Source: JABCPO02 sp052174015 (GTDB lineage Bacteria; Bacillota; Clostridia; TANB77; CAG-508). From it: DNA of 64,000 nucleotides. The position numbers were made by a program, and so were the translations under genes. Of the stretch, positions 1 to 8,201 are shown one piece after another (position 1 is the first letter of the stretch; each line of letters begins with the position of its first letter). The stretch is from contig JBQMXM010000001.1 of the NCBI GenBank assembly GCA_052174015.1, positions 75,095-139,094 of the forward strand. Direction: 5' to 3'. The notes under the pieces were generated by a model, which ran no database searches, had not been told where the DNA came from, and saw only the letters and a list, made by a program, of their open reading frames with translations.

Positions 1-157
1 AAATTTTTCCTTTTTCACTTATAAATCTTTGTAATTGTTCAGTATTTTTGTAATCTAATACTAATTCTTCATCTTTACATAAAGGACAAACTTTCTTTCT
101 CATTTTTTTGTATCTTAAGCTTTTTTCATCATCTATTTTTTTAGCTCTTTTTTCCAC
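1..157 (-). CDS. rpsR: 30S ribosomal protein S18, C-terminus outside window
   Basis: Small-subunit ribosomal protein that pairs with S6 on the 30S platform. The 52 visible codons start at a GTG (155-157) preceded by a strong AAAGGGGGAAAAA ribosome binding site. They encode a basic N-terminus followed by CPLCKDEELVLDYKN and then RFISEKGKI, which matches the S18 core. The two Cys of CPLC are typical of zinc-binding S18 forms. The gene is the last of the rpsF-ssb-rpsR operon and begins 27 bases after the ssb stop. It runs off the left edge, so the C-terminal RNA-binding helix is not seen. The call rests on motif and on operon position. Confidence 0.93.
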   Translation of the reverse strand, partial: MEKRAKKIDDEKSLRYKKMRKKVCPLCKDEELVLDYKNTEQLQRFISEKGKI

Positions 158-184
158 TTTTTCCCCCTTTCAGTATAAAGCTAC

Positions 185-619
185 TTAAAAAGATATATCA
201 TCTTGTGTTTCTATCTTAAATGCATCTTCATTAAATGCTGCAAAATCAATTGTTTCTTCATTTGAAACTGAATTTGATACATTTCTTTCTTGTGAAGCTG
301 AATTTTGTTTTGAATCAGCAAAATATGCTTCTTCTGCTAATACTTCTGTTACATATACTTTTTTTCCGTCTTTGTCATCATAATTTCTTGTTTGAATTCT
401 ACCTATTATTCCTACTTGCATTCCTTTTTTGAAATACATACTAATAAATTCGGCAGTTTTTCCCCACGCAATTATATTTATAAAGTCTGCTTGTTGAGTT
501 CCTTCTTTTACAAATCTTCTATTTACAGCTAAAGTAAATGTTACATATACTATGTTGTTTGCAGAATTCCTTGTTTCTGGGTCTCTTGTTAATCTTCCCA
601 TTAATATAGCTTTATTCAT
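185..619 (-). CDS. ssb: Single-stranded DNA-binding protein
   Basis: Binds and protects single-stranded DNA in replication and repair, and recruits partners through its acidic tail. The OB fold occupies about residues 1-105 (MNKAILMGRLTRDPETR at the start, then VTFTLAVNR and INIIAWGKTAEF). A short Asn/Ser/Glu-rich linker leads to the C-terminal tip DDISF, a variant of the usual DDIPF partner-binding tip. At 144 residues it is a normal length. AGAGGAAAT precedes the ATG. It lies between rpsF and rpsR, the standard Bacillota arrangement, and is presumably co-transcribed from the rpsF promoter. Confidence 0.97.
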   Translation of the reverse strand: MNKAILMGRLTRDPETRNSANNIVYVTFTLAVNRRFVKEGTQQADFINIIAWGKTAEFISMYFKKGMQVGIIGRIQTRNYDDKDGKKVYVTEVLAEEAYFADSKQNSASQERNVSNSVSNEETIDFAAFNEDAFKIETQDDISF

Positions 620-653
620 ATTTCCTCTTTCTAAGTTTTAAATTAATTTAAAA

Positions 654-998
654 CTATTCTTCTATTTTATTTGTTTTTTTAACTTTTTTAACTTTTTTGT
701 TAGCTTTTTTAGTTTCTTCTATTTTTAAAACTATATATCTAATAATATTATCATCTATTCTACAAATTCTTTCAAATTCATCAATAAAGTTTGGTTCTAC
801 TTCAAAATTAATTACTAACCAATATGCTGAATTATGTCCTTTTACTTCAAATTGAATTTTATTAGATTCTAATTCAGATTTAGTAATTATTTTACCATTA
901 TTATCTTCTATTAGTTTTACTAATTTTTCTGAAACTTCATTAGCTTTTTCAGGTTCTAAAGTTGGTTTTATTAAAACTGTAGTTTCATATTTTCTCAT
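654..998 (-). CDS. rpsF: 30S ribosomal protein S6
   Basis: Small-subunit protein that forms a heterodimer with S18. It begins MRKYETTVLIKPTLEPEKA and has the S6 ferredoxin-like core through about residue 95, including YWLVINFEVEPNF. A Lys-rich tail follows (residues about 97-114). The start is fixed by AAGGAGGTAAAA directly upstream. It is the first gene of the S6-SSB-S18 operon. A consensus promoter sits 71-99 bases upstream, and the leader can form alternative hairpins (see separate entries). Confidence 0.96.
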   Translation of the reverse strand: MRKYETTVLIKPTLEPEKANEVSEKLVKLIEDNNGKIITKSELESNKIQFEVKGHNSAYWLVINFEVEPNFIDEFERICRIDDNIIRYIVLKIEETKKANKKVKKVKKTNKIEE

Positions 999-1007
999 TT
1001 TTACCTC

Positions 1008-1060
1008 CTTATGGTTTAAACCTATACTTATTTATGTATAAGTAAGGAGCAATTACTTGC
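1008..1060 (-). promoter_or_regulatory. rpsF leader with two mutually exclusive hairpins
   Basis: On the minus strand the leader contains AAGTAA-TTGCTCC-TTACTT. This overlaps a second possible stem, TACTTAT-ACATAA-ATAAGTA. Both stems use the same TTACTTAT segment, so they exclude each other. S6 (rpsF) leaders of many bacteria bind the S6:S18 complex for autoregulation. I cannot confirm the specific CCG-bulge motif here, so this is a candidate only. Confidence 0.35.
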
Positions 1061-1068
1061 TACATAAA

Positions 1069-1097
1069 ATAATACCACTTTTTCGTATACTTGTCAA
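1069..1097 (-). promoter_or_regulatory. Sigma-A promoter of rpsF-ssb-rpsR
   Basis: On the minus strand, TTGACA (1092-1097), exactly 17 bases, then TATTAT (1069-1074), about 70 bases upstream of the rpsF start. This is a near-perfect housekeeping promoter. Confidence 0.85.
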
Positions 1098-1132
1098 TCC
1101 AAACTCAACTATATTCAAAGTATTATTTACTC

Positions 1133-2794
1133 TTATTTAATATATTGTGATATTAATTGTATCATTGTATTTTCTTCTGTTTTTTGTAAATATACTTTAT
1201 CTATATCTATACATTTTTTTAACATAGATATTATTAATTTATCTTTTGGAAACTTAGACATATCTAATTTAAGTATATATATTAATACATTATTATCCTG
1301 TTGTTTTTTTATTGTATTAATTTCATTATTAGATAGAATATATCTATTTATTTCTTCATCATTTATTGTAACTATATATCTATTTACATTATTTATATTA
1401 TCTCTATCTTTTACTGCATCTTCTAATGCATCTTTTAATTTTTCTATATATTCTGTATATGAAATAATTTTAAGTTTTTCTTTTATAATTTTCAATCTTT
1501 CTTGATTTTTAATAACTTTATCCAAAATTGATTGTAATATAGATATATCTTGCTTATTTAAAACTTTACATTTATTTAATTTAAAATACCAATTATACCT
1601 AGATATATATGTATTTGCATTCAAATTATTATCTTTTTCCATTATATTCTTTTTAGTATTTCCTTTTATATTAGAACAATATTTAATATATTCAAATATA
1701 TTTTTAAAATTACTATTAATACTTCCTATCCCTAACATTGTATAATATGATGTTCCTTCAATATTTTGAGAATCTAATTCATAAATATCCCAATCCTCAT
1801 CAATAATCTTATTATTAGCATCTCGTTTAGTAAATTGAAGTTTTTGAATTATTTCAGTTGTATCAAAAATATAGTAATTTTCTTCAATTTTAAATAAATT
1901 CCATGCATGCCCCATATTATTTAAGTCTTTGATTCTTCCAATTACAATTGCACTTTCAAGATTAAATATATTAGATAACAACTCTATACTTTGACTCATT
2001 GTTATACATACACCTATATTTTGTAATATTCCCTCTAAATGTGAAGATAAATAATATACATCTTTAAATTCAGGCAAATATTTAAGTAAATTGTCTTTAG
2101 ATACTTTTTCATACATTATATTTTTTCTTACTTCTGAATATATATGATATATTAAGTTTAAAAGTTTTTCAGTATTATTATTAAACATTTTTTGTTTTTT
2201 TAATATATTTCCACTTAAATTTTGCTCTTTATATGCATCAGAATATTTTAAAATATATTTATCACTAAAATAGTGATTAATATTTTCTTTAATTACATTA
2301 TTTATTTCATCAATATCTTTTATATTTATATTATTAATATCTACTTTTTTAATATCTTTTTCTTCATATAGTGCCTTGTTTAATACTTGAATGGCTATAA
2401 TATATATTTCTTCTAAAACTTCTAAAAATTTATTAATATTAATTCCCTTGCTATAATTTCTTTTAGTTATTTGCTCTATATATCCAATATTACCTATGAT
2501 AATATCTATATCAAAATATATATCATCTACTCTTTTTTTATTAACTCTAGCTAATTCTGATTTTAAATTTGTTATCTTTTCTATCACAGCATTACTTATA
2601 TATTTAATATTATCTATTACAATCTTAATTGTTAAAGTATTATGTTTTTGCGTTTCTATATACTTATTTAAATATTCTTCATATTGTATATATTCTATAA
2701 AACTTTTAGGATTATTTTTTAACCTATCTATTATATTATCTATTTGCTCTACTGTATTTATATGCACAAATTCTTTTATATACACTTTATCCAT
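1133..2794 (-). CDS. Large protein with transglutaminase-like Cys-His-Asp domain, function unknown
   Basis: I do not recognise the full protein. An N-terminal region of about 240 residues is helical and rich in Ile, Asn and Lys, with no signal peptide or membrane segment. It is followed by a transglutaminase/cysteine-protease-like core: GVCITMSQS (Cys about residue 269 counted from the upstream ATG), NMGHAWNLF (His 302) and YYIFDTTE (Asp 317). The order and spacing match the transglutaminase-core triad. About 240 further residues follow with no recognised domain. An upstream in-frame ATG exists at 2812, but AGGGGTAAAT lies just before the ATG at 2794, which I prefer. It appears monocistronic. 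The protein is probably cytoplasmic; protease, peptidase or cross-linking activity is inferred only from the triad. Confidence 0.7.
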   Translation of the reverse strand: MDKVYIKEFVHINTVEQIDNIIDRLKNNPKSFIEYIQYEEYLNKYIETQKHNTLTIKIVIDNIKYISNAVIEKITNLKSELARVNKKRVDDIYFDIDIIIGNIGYIEQITKRNYSKGININKFLEVLEEIYIIAIQVLNKALYEEKDIKKVDINNINIKDIDEINNVIKENINHYFSDKYILKYSDAYKEQNLSGNILKKQKMFNNNTEKLLNLIYHIYSEVRKNIMYEKVSKDNLLKYLPEFKDVYYLSSHLEGILQNIGVCITMSQSIELLSNIFNLESAIVIGRIKDLNNMGHAWNLFKIEENYYIFDTTEIIQKLQFTKRDANNKIIDEDWDIYELDSQNIEGTSYYTMLGIGSINSNFKNIFEYIKYCSNIKGNTKKNIMEKDNNLNANTYISRYNWYFKLNKCKVLNKQDISILQSILDKVIKNQERLKIIKEKLKIISYTEYIEKLKDALEDAVKDRDNINNVNRYIVTINDEEINRYILSNNEINTIKKQQDNNVLIYILKLDMSKFPKDKLIISMLKKCIDIDKVYLQKTEENTMIQLISQYIK

Positions 2795-2837
2795 ATTTAC
2801 CCCTATATACATATTATATATTATTAAAATAAAAGTT

Positions 2838-2865
2838 AAAAGAGGTTAAAATATTAACCCCTTTT
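2838..2865 (-). terminator. Terminator of the SYEDDW two-repeat gene
   Basis: AAAAGGGGTTAA / TTAACCTCTTTT stem on the minus strand (one G-U pair, four-base loop) followed by T-rich sequence. It lies about 105 bases downstream of the gene ending at 2971. Confidence 0.65.
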
Positions 2866-2970
2866 AGAATTTGTATATAGAATTTACAATAAATAATATT
2901 TTTACTTATTTTAATTCATTAGTTTTTTTAGTTATATATATGTTATTTTTTGTTAAGTTTTACTAATAGA

Positions 2971-3468
2971 TTAATAACTCATTCCCCATTTATTCCTTTT
3001 ACAAGGAGACCAATCATCTTCATATGAATAAGGAATAGTTGCACAATTATCTTTTACATATTTTATTGATTTTTGTGCTTGTCTAATTGTTTTAACTATA
3101 AACTCTTTATCGTTATATTCGCTTTGCTTATATTTTTTTATATTTCTTCTAACTATCTCACGCTTATACATGACTAATTCTATAGCATCTTCTCTCTTTA
3201 TTTTTTGATCTTTCTTTTTTTCCCTGTTTCTAGGTTTCCAGTTATCTTCATAAGAAAATTCAATCTTACAATGTGTTTGCCTTTTAACACTTCTTATTCC
3301 ACTTTGTAATATTTTTATTTTTTTAGCAACTTCTTCTTTTTCATTGCCTTTGCAAAACTTGTATTTCCTTATATTTTTCCGAATAATTTCCCTTCTGACA
3401 TTAATCATTTCAATAGCTTGATTATAGTCTATCCACTTATTAGTATTATTTCTCATTAAATTTCTCAT
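2971..3468 (-). CDS. Small basic protein with two tandem SYED(D/N)W repeats, unknown
   Basis: Not a recognised family. The 165-residue protein contains an internal duplication of about 65 residues. Each unit has the order (D)AIE, R/KREI(I/V)R(R/K)NI(R/K)KYK, a Lys-rich helix, then SYEDNWKP in the first copy and SYEDDWSP in the second. It is very basic and predicted helical, with no signal peptide or membrane segment. GGAG lies about 10 bases upstream of the first ATG; a second ATG four codons in is a possible start. A single-unit relative lies immediately upstream at 3732-3929. Each gene has its own terminator, so they look like separate transcription units. Nucleic-acid binding is possible from the charge, but this is speculation. 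Confidence 0.65.
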   Translation of the reverse strand: MRNLMRNNTNKWIDYNQAIEMINVRREIIRKNIRKYKFCKGNEKEEVAKKIKILQSGIRSVKRQTHCKIEFSYEDNWKPRNREKKKDQKIKREDAIELVMYKREIVRRNIKKYKQSEYNDKEFIVKTIRQAQKSIKYVKDNCATIPYSYEDDWSPCKRNKWGMSY

Positions 3469-3630
3469 TAAACTTCAACTCCTTTTAAGTAACATATATA
3501 TTAATACTAACTAATTATATTTTAACATATATATAAATATATTCAATTAAAATATAGATTTTTTATGTTTTTTTATGTTTTTTTATAATATTTTATACAA
3601 TTTTTTCAATTTTTAACTATTAGTATATGC

Positions 3631-3657
3631 AAAAGAGGCTAAAAATTAGCCTCTTTT
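3631..3657 (-). terminator. Terminator between the two SYEDDW genes
   Basis: Perfect 12-bp stem AAAAGAGGCTAA / TTAGCCTCTTTT with a three-base loop, about 75 bases downstream of the gene ending at 3732. T-runs flank both sides. Confidence 0.8.
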
Positions 3658-3731
3658 TTAATACATAAGCAAATAATATATTTACTTACTTTACTATATT
3701 TAGTCAACTTACTTAGTTTGTTATTACTAAA

Positions 3732-3929
3732 CTAGATGTCCCAATCGTCTTCATATGAAGATATTGGGTTTTCTAAATACTTTTTTAACCCTGATATTTC
3801 TTTTTGCAAGTTTTTTATTTCTTGCAACTTTTTGTCTTTTTCTTTTTTATCTTGGAGAGTATTATACTCCAAAATCAATTTTTTGATTTTACCTCTGCGA
3901 TTCTTTATTGCAGCAATTATGTTTTTCAT
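3732..3929 (-). CDS. Small single-copy SYEDDW protein, unknown
   Basis: A 65-residue protein: a basic N-terminus (MKNIIAAIKNRRGKIKK), a charged helix (QDKKEKDKKLQEIKNLQKE) and a C-terminal SSYEDDWDI. The terminal motif and helix order match each half of the neighbouring two-repeat protein (2971-3468), so I regard them as one family. An excellent AGGAGGGG ribosome binding site precedes the ATG, which supports real translation. No known domain is visible. Confidence 0.65.
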   Translation of the reverse strand: MKNIIAAIKNRRGKIKKLILEYNTLQDKKEKDKKLQEIKNLQKEISGLKKYLENPISSYEDDWDI

Positions 3930-4058
3930 AACAACTCCCCTCCTTAAATCAATAACAAAACTAACTTAAGTATAACCTAAATATATTTTAACACATATCT
4001 CAATATTTTCAAATTAAATATTATTTTTTTAACACAAATTAATAAATTAATGTAATAA

Positions 4059-4094
4059 AATTATCCACATAATATATATTATATGTGGATAATT
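4059..4094 (-). terminator. Terminator of the ABC-F gene
   Basis: Perfect 13-bp stem AATTATCCACATA / TATGTGGATAATT with a 10-base loop, just after the stop at 4102. The following T-run is weak. Confidence 0.6.
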
Positions 4095-4101
4095 ATTGTA
4101 T

Positions 4102-5688
4102 TTATTTATCTAAATCAATTATAATATCAGCACTCAGCACCTTATTATATTTTCTGTTATGTGAAATACTAATTATCGTCCCCTTATATGACTTAATTAA
4201 ATCATATATTATTGTTATTGCTTGTATATCTAAGTGATTTGTAGGTTCATCTAAAATTAAAATATTAGTATTATTTAATGCAAATTTTGCTAAATTTACT
4301 CTTGTTCTTTGTCCTGCAGATAAATCATTATATTTTTTATCTTTATCTAAATATGATATATTGAACTTTTTTAGTATTGTAAATATTAAAGTATCATCTA
4401 CCTTTGTATTGGAATTATTTTTTAAAATATCTTTAGTTAAATATTCATAAATACTAATATTATTAGTTTTATCAATATTTAATAATGTTTCTTGTGATAT
4501 ATATCCAAATTTACATGCACTACCTATATCTATACTTCCTTCTATTGGAGATATTTGTTTTAATATAGTTTTAATAAGTGTTGTCTTTCCACTTCCATTT
4601 CTTCCAACTATATTAACACGACTTCCAAATGGTATATTAAAATTTAATTTTTTTGTTTTAAAGTTATCATACCCACAAACTAAATTATTAATTATTATAT
4701 CCTTATTACCTTTTACATCATCAAAATTAAAAAAGTAGTCTATACCTTTATTATACTCAAATTCAGGTATAATAATTTCATCTAATTTTTTATTAATTTT
4801 AGATATATTACTATTATTAGTTTTTTCTTTAGCAAAATTATTAGCTATTTTATCATTATCTTTAAAACTTTTTTTACTATTTCCACTATTTGCCCAAACT
4901 TTAGATTTTTGTAATTGTTGTTTTAGGTTATTTTTCTCTTCAATCGCTTTTTCATATTCTTTCATCTCTCTATTATATGAGATTTCTTTAATATTTAGAT
5001 AGTCTCTGTATTTGCAATTAAATTCTTCTATTTTCCCATTTTCTAATTCAATAACCTTATTTACTATATTTTCTAAAAATTCTTCATCATGTGATACTAT
5101 AATTAAAGTTTTTTTAATATTTTTTAAAAATTCTTCTAAATATTCTAATGTCTCTAAATCAATATTATTAGTAGGTTCATCTAATAGTAAAATATCAAAT
5201 TCTGCAATATGTAAATTGACTAATAACACCTTTATTTTTTCTCCACCTGATAATTCTTTAATTTTAGTATCAATACCTTTATTTAGTTTCAGTTTATTCA
5301 TATATTTTATAACATTTGCTTCAAAATTATATCCATCTAATGCAAGATATTTTTCTAATGCTTCTGTATATTTTGATAAATCTTTAATTTCTGATTCTTC
5401 TAAGATTTCTTCATATTTATCAATCATATTTATGTGTTTTAAATATTGTATAATACTATACTCATTATATTTTATAGGTATTTCTTGTTCTAAAAAATGA
5501 ATTATTTCATTTCCTAATATACTACCACTAAAATCTTTGATTTTACCATTAATTATTTTCAATAATGTAGTTTTGCCACTTCCATTTTTACCAATAAGTC
5601 CTATCTTATCTCCATTATTAATAGTAAAACTAATATCATTTAGAATATCTTTTCCACCTATAGTATATTTGATATTATTTAATATCAT
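4102..5688 (-). CDS. ABC-F family ATPase (ribosome-associated)
   Basis: Soluble tandem-ABC protein with no membrane segment. The first domain has GLIGKNGSGKTTLLK, LSGGEKIK and ILLLDEPTNNIDLE. A Lys/Glu/Asn-rich interdomain linker follows. The second domain has NIVGRNGSGKTTLIK, LSAGQRTRVNLAKF and ILILDEPTNHLDIQ. ABC-F proteins act at the ribosomal E-site, either as translation factors or as antibiotic-resistance factors. Its two Walker B regions carry the EPTN pattern typical of the class. AAGGGGAG lies upstream of the ATG at 5688, so I prefer it to the longer start at 5721; the protein is then 528 residues. It is monocistronic between two terminators, as is common for resistance-type ABC-F genes. 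Which subfamily it belongs to cannot be told by eye. Confidence 0.9.
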   Translation of the reverse strand: MILNNIKYTIGGKDILNDISFTINNGDKIGLIGKNGSGKTTLLKIINGKIKDFSGSILGNEIIHFLEQEIPIKYNEYSIIQYLKHINMIDKYEEILEESEIKDLSKYTEALEKYLALDGYNFEANVIKYMNKLKLNKGIDTKIKELSGGEKIKVLLVNLHIAEFDILLLDEPTNNIDLETLEYLEEFLKNIKKTLIIVSHDEEFLENIVNKVIELENGKIEEFNCKYRDYLNIKEISYNREMKEYEKAIEEKNNLKQQLQKSKVWANSGNSKKSFKDNDKIANNFAKEKTNNSNISKINKKLDEIIIPEFEYNKGIDYFFNFDDVKGNKDIIINNLVCGYDNFKTKKLNFNIPFGSRVNIVGRNGSGKTTLIKTILKQISPIEGSIDIGSACKFGYISQETLLNIDKTNNISIYEYLTKDILKNNSNTKVDDTLIFTILKKFNISYLDKDKKYNDLSAGQRTRVNLAKFALNNTNILILDEPTNHLDIQAITIIYDLIKSYKGTIISISHNRKYNKVLSADIIIDLDK

Positions 5689-5748
5689 AAATATCACTCC
5701 CCTTATATTTAATTTAATCACTTTTAATAAATTATATATATTAAATAA

Positions 5749-5772
5749 AGCAAACTAAATAATTAGTTTGCT
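5749..5772 (-). terminator. Terminator of the minD-asnS operon
   Basis: Perfect 10-bp stem AGCAAACTAA / TTAGTTTGCT with a four-base loop, 12 bases after the asnS stop, followed by TTTATTT on the minus strand. Confidence 0.85.
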
Positions 5773-5783
5773 AATATCACATA

Positions 5784-7181
5784 TTAAAATTCACAATTTT
5801 TTGGTGTTCTTGGGAATAATAATACATCACGGATATTTTGCATACCTGTTAAATACATTATTAATCTTTCAAATCCTAAACCAAATCCTGAATGTTCTAC
5901 ACTTCCATATCTTCTTAAATCTAAATACCATTGATAGTTATCTAAATCTAATCCTAAGCTTTTCATTTTATTTTCTAACACTTCAAGTCTTTCTTCTCTT
6001 TGACTACCACCAATTAATTCTCCAATTCCTGGTACTAATAGGTCTGTTGCTGCAACAGTCTTATTATCTTCGTTTTCTCTCATATAGAATGCTTTAATTG
6101 CTGATGGATAATCTGTTAAAAATACTGGCATCTTGTATTCTACTTCAGCTAAATATCTTTCGTGTTCTGTTTCTAAATCCATTCCCCATTCTACTTCTGT
6201 TTCAAATTTGTGTTTTGAATTTTTTAATACTTCTATTGCTTCTGTATATGTTAATCTTTTAAAACTATTTTTTAGTGTATTTTCTAATTTTTCTATTAAT
6301 CCTGGTTGAATAAATTTATTTAAAAACACTAATTCTTCTTTTGCATTTTCAAGTATATATTTTGTAATATATTTTAACATATCTTCTGCTATATCCATTA
6401 ATCCTACTAAGTCAACAAACGAAACTTCTGGTTCTATCATCCAAAATTCTGCTGCATGTCTTGTTGTATTAGAATTTTCTGCTCTAAATGTTGGTCCAAA
6501 TGTATATATTTTTCCTAATGCTAGTGCCATTGCTTCTCCATTTAATTGTCCACTAACTGAAAGATATGCATCTTTTCCAAAAAAGTCTTTTTTGTTATCT
6601 ACTTTTCCATCTTCTGTTAATGGTAATTTATTATTGTCTAATGTAGTTACTCTAAACATTTCTCCTGCACCTTCTGCATCACTTGAAGTTATAATTGGTG
6701 TATGCACATATGAATATCCATTTTTTGAAAAATATTCATGTATTGCAATTGCCGCTAAACTTCTTATCTTATACACTGCTCTAAATGTATTTGTTCTTGG
6801 TCTTAAATGTGCTATTGTTCTTAAAAATTCAAATGAATGTCTTTTATTCTGTAATGGGTATTTTTCATCACATGCATATTCTATATTTATTTCTTCTGCT
6901 ATTATTTCTACATCTTGTTGTGATTTTTCTGATTTTTGTACTTTTCCTTTTACAAATATTGATGAATACACAGTAAGTTTTTTTGCTTCTTCAAAATCCT
7001 TATTATCTTCTGTAATTACTATTTGTATAGGATTAAAGTTTGTTCCATCTGTTAATTCTATAAAACCTATATGATTATTAAATCTCTTATTTCTTACCCA
7101 TCCTCTTATTTGTATATCTTGATCTAAATATTTTGCTTTGTTTTCTAATATTTCTTGTATTTCTATTCTTTTAAATTTCAT
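5784..7181 (-). CDS. asnS: Asparaginyl-tRNA synthetase
   Basis: Class IIb synthetase that attaches Asn to tRNA-Asn. The N-terminal OB fold (IQIRGWVRNKRFNNHIGFIEL, about residues 22-42) binds the anticodon. The catalytic core contains FGPTFRAENSNTTRHAAEFW (motif 2) and GFGLGFERLIMYLTG near the C-terminus (motif 3). At 465 residues it is a normal length. AAGGAGAAAAAA precedes the ATG. It is the last gene of minD-minE-rodA-dus-asnS, and no T-box leader lies in the 30 bases before it. Because GatB is also encoded in this window, transamidation here may serve tRNA-Gln more than tRNA-Asn (inference). Confidence 0.97.
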   Translation of the reverse strand: MKFKRIEIQEILENKAKYLDQDIQIRGWVRNKRFNNHIGFIELTDGTNFNPIQIVITEDNKDFEEAKKLTVYSSIFVKGKVQKSEKSQQDVEIIAEEINIEYACDEKYPLQNKRHSFEFLRTIAHLRPRTNTFRAVYKIRSLAAIAIHEYFSKNGYSYVHTPIITSSDAEGAGEMFRVTTLDNNKLPLTEDGKVDNKKDFFGKDAYLSVSGQLNGEAMALALGKIYTFGPTFRAENSNTTRHAAEFWMIEPEVSFVDLVGLMDIAEDMLKYITKYILENAKEELVFLNKFIQPGLIEKLENTLKNSFKRLTYTEAIEVLKNSKHKFETEVEWGMDLETEHERYLAEVEYKMPVFLTDYPSAIKAFYMRENEDNKTVAATDLLVPGIGELIGGSQREERLEVLENKMKSLGLDLDNYQWYLDLRRYGSVEHSGFGLGFERLIMYLTGMQNIRDVLLFPRTPKNCEF

Positions 7182-7211
7182 TTTTTTCTCCTTATACCAA
7201 TTTTTGACATA

Positions 7212-8201
7212 TTATTTAAGTAATTCTAATACTTCTAATAGACTTTTTTTATCAACTATTTTAGATACATTCATTCTAACAATTTTTCCATTTGGTATTT
7301 TTTGAGTATACCAAATTACATGTTTCCTAATATCCTTATATGCTTGACTTCCTTTTTGTTCTTCTAATATTTCAAGATGTTTTAATATTAAGGAAATTAA
7401 TTCATCTATAGATATTTTGGATATATTATATACTTCTTTTAATAATTCTTCATCTTTATCATTTATTTCTAATCCATCTACAATTTCTTTTATTAAATAT
7501 GGCTTCCCTAAAGATGCTCTTGCAATTGATATACCATCTGCTTTAGTATATTCTAAAACTTCTTTAGCTTTATCTAAACTATCTATATCTCCATTTACAA
7601 TAACAGGTATATCTACTTCTGATTTTACCTTTTTAATAATATCATATGTAGCTTCTCCTTTAAAAAATTGAGACCTTGTTCTTCCATGTATTGTAATTGC
7701 TTTTATTCCATTTCTTTCTGCAATATGTGCTAATTCTATACAATTAATATTATTTGTATCCCAACCTAATCTCATTTTTAAGGTTACAGGTACAGAAGAA
7801 TTTTGAACTACTGCTTTAATAATTGATTCTGCTTTTATTAAATCTTTCATAAGCTCACTTCCACCACCAGATTTTACTACTTTTGGTGCTGGACATCCCA
7901 TATTAATATCTAATATATCACAATGTTTAGAAAGATATTTCGCTGCATATGCAACATATTTTTCATCATCTCCAAATAACTGATATCCTATTGGAGATTC
8001 GTTTTCATATGTCTTTAGCATATTTATTGTTTTAGAATCATTATAGTAGATTGCTCTTGCATTTACCATTTCTGTAAATATTAATCCTGGTTTTGCTATA
8101 TCATTTAATACTTTTCTAAAACCAGCATCTGATATACCTGCCATAGGTGCAATTATTACATTATTTTTTAAGATTACATCCCCTATTTTTAATTTACTCA
8201 T
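7212..8201 (-). CDS. dus: tRNA-dihydrouridine synthase
   Basis: FMN-dependent TIM-barrel enzyme that reduces specific uridines in tRNA. Visible features are NNVIIAPMAGISDAGFR (FMN-binding start), DINMGCPAPKVVKSGGGSEL with the conserved catalytic Cys at residue 103, ITIHGRTRSQFFKGEA, and VIVNGDIDS. The C-terminal helical domain has IRKHVIWYTQ. It resembles the DusB-type enzymes of Bacillota. Its ATG overlaps the rodA stop by four bases, indicating translational coupling. It sits 30 bases ahead of asnS. Confidence 0.95.
   Translation of the reverse strand: MSKLKIGDVILKNNVIIAPMAGISDAGFRKVLNDIAKPGLIFTEMVNARAIYYNDSKTINMLKTYENESPIGYQLFGDDEKYVAYAAKYLSKHCDILDINMGCPAPKVVKSGGGSELMKDLIKAESIIKAVVQNSSVPVTLKMRLGWDTNNINCIELAHIAERNGIKAITIHGRTRSQFFKGEATYDIIKKVKSEVDIPVIVNGDIDSLDKAKEVLEYTKADGISIARASLGKPYLIKEIVDGLEINDKDEELLKEVYNISKISIDELISLILKHLEILEEQKGSQAYKDIRKHVIWYTQKIPNGKIVRMNVSKIVDKKSLLEVLELLK

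Noticed and set aside
235..432. Many plus-strand ORFs rich in Leu, Phe and Ile, such as this one and 5768-6097
   Set aside because: They are antisense shadows of minus-strand genes in AT-rich DNA. They have hydrophobic biased composition and lack ribosome binding sites.
7182..7211. T-box leader for asnS
   Set aside because: Only 30 bases separate dus and asnS, so there is no room; the gene is served by the minD operon promoter.
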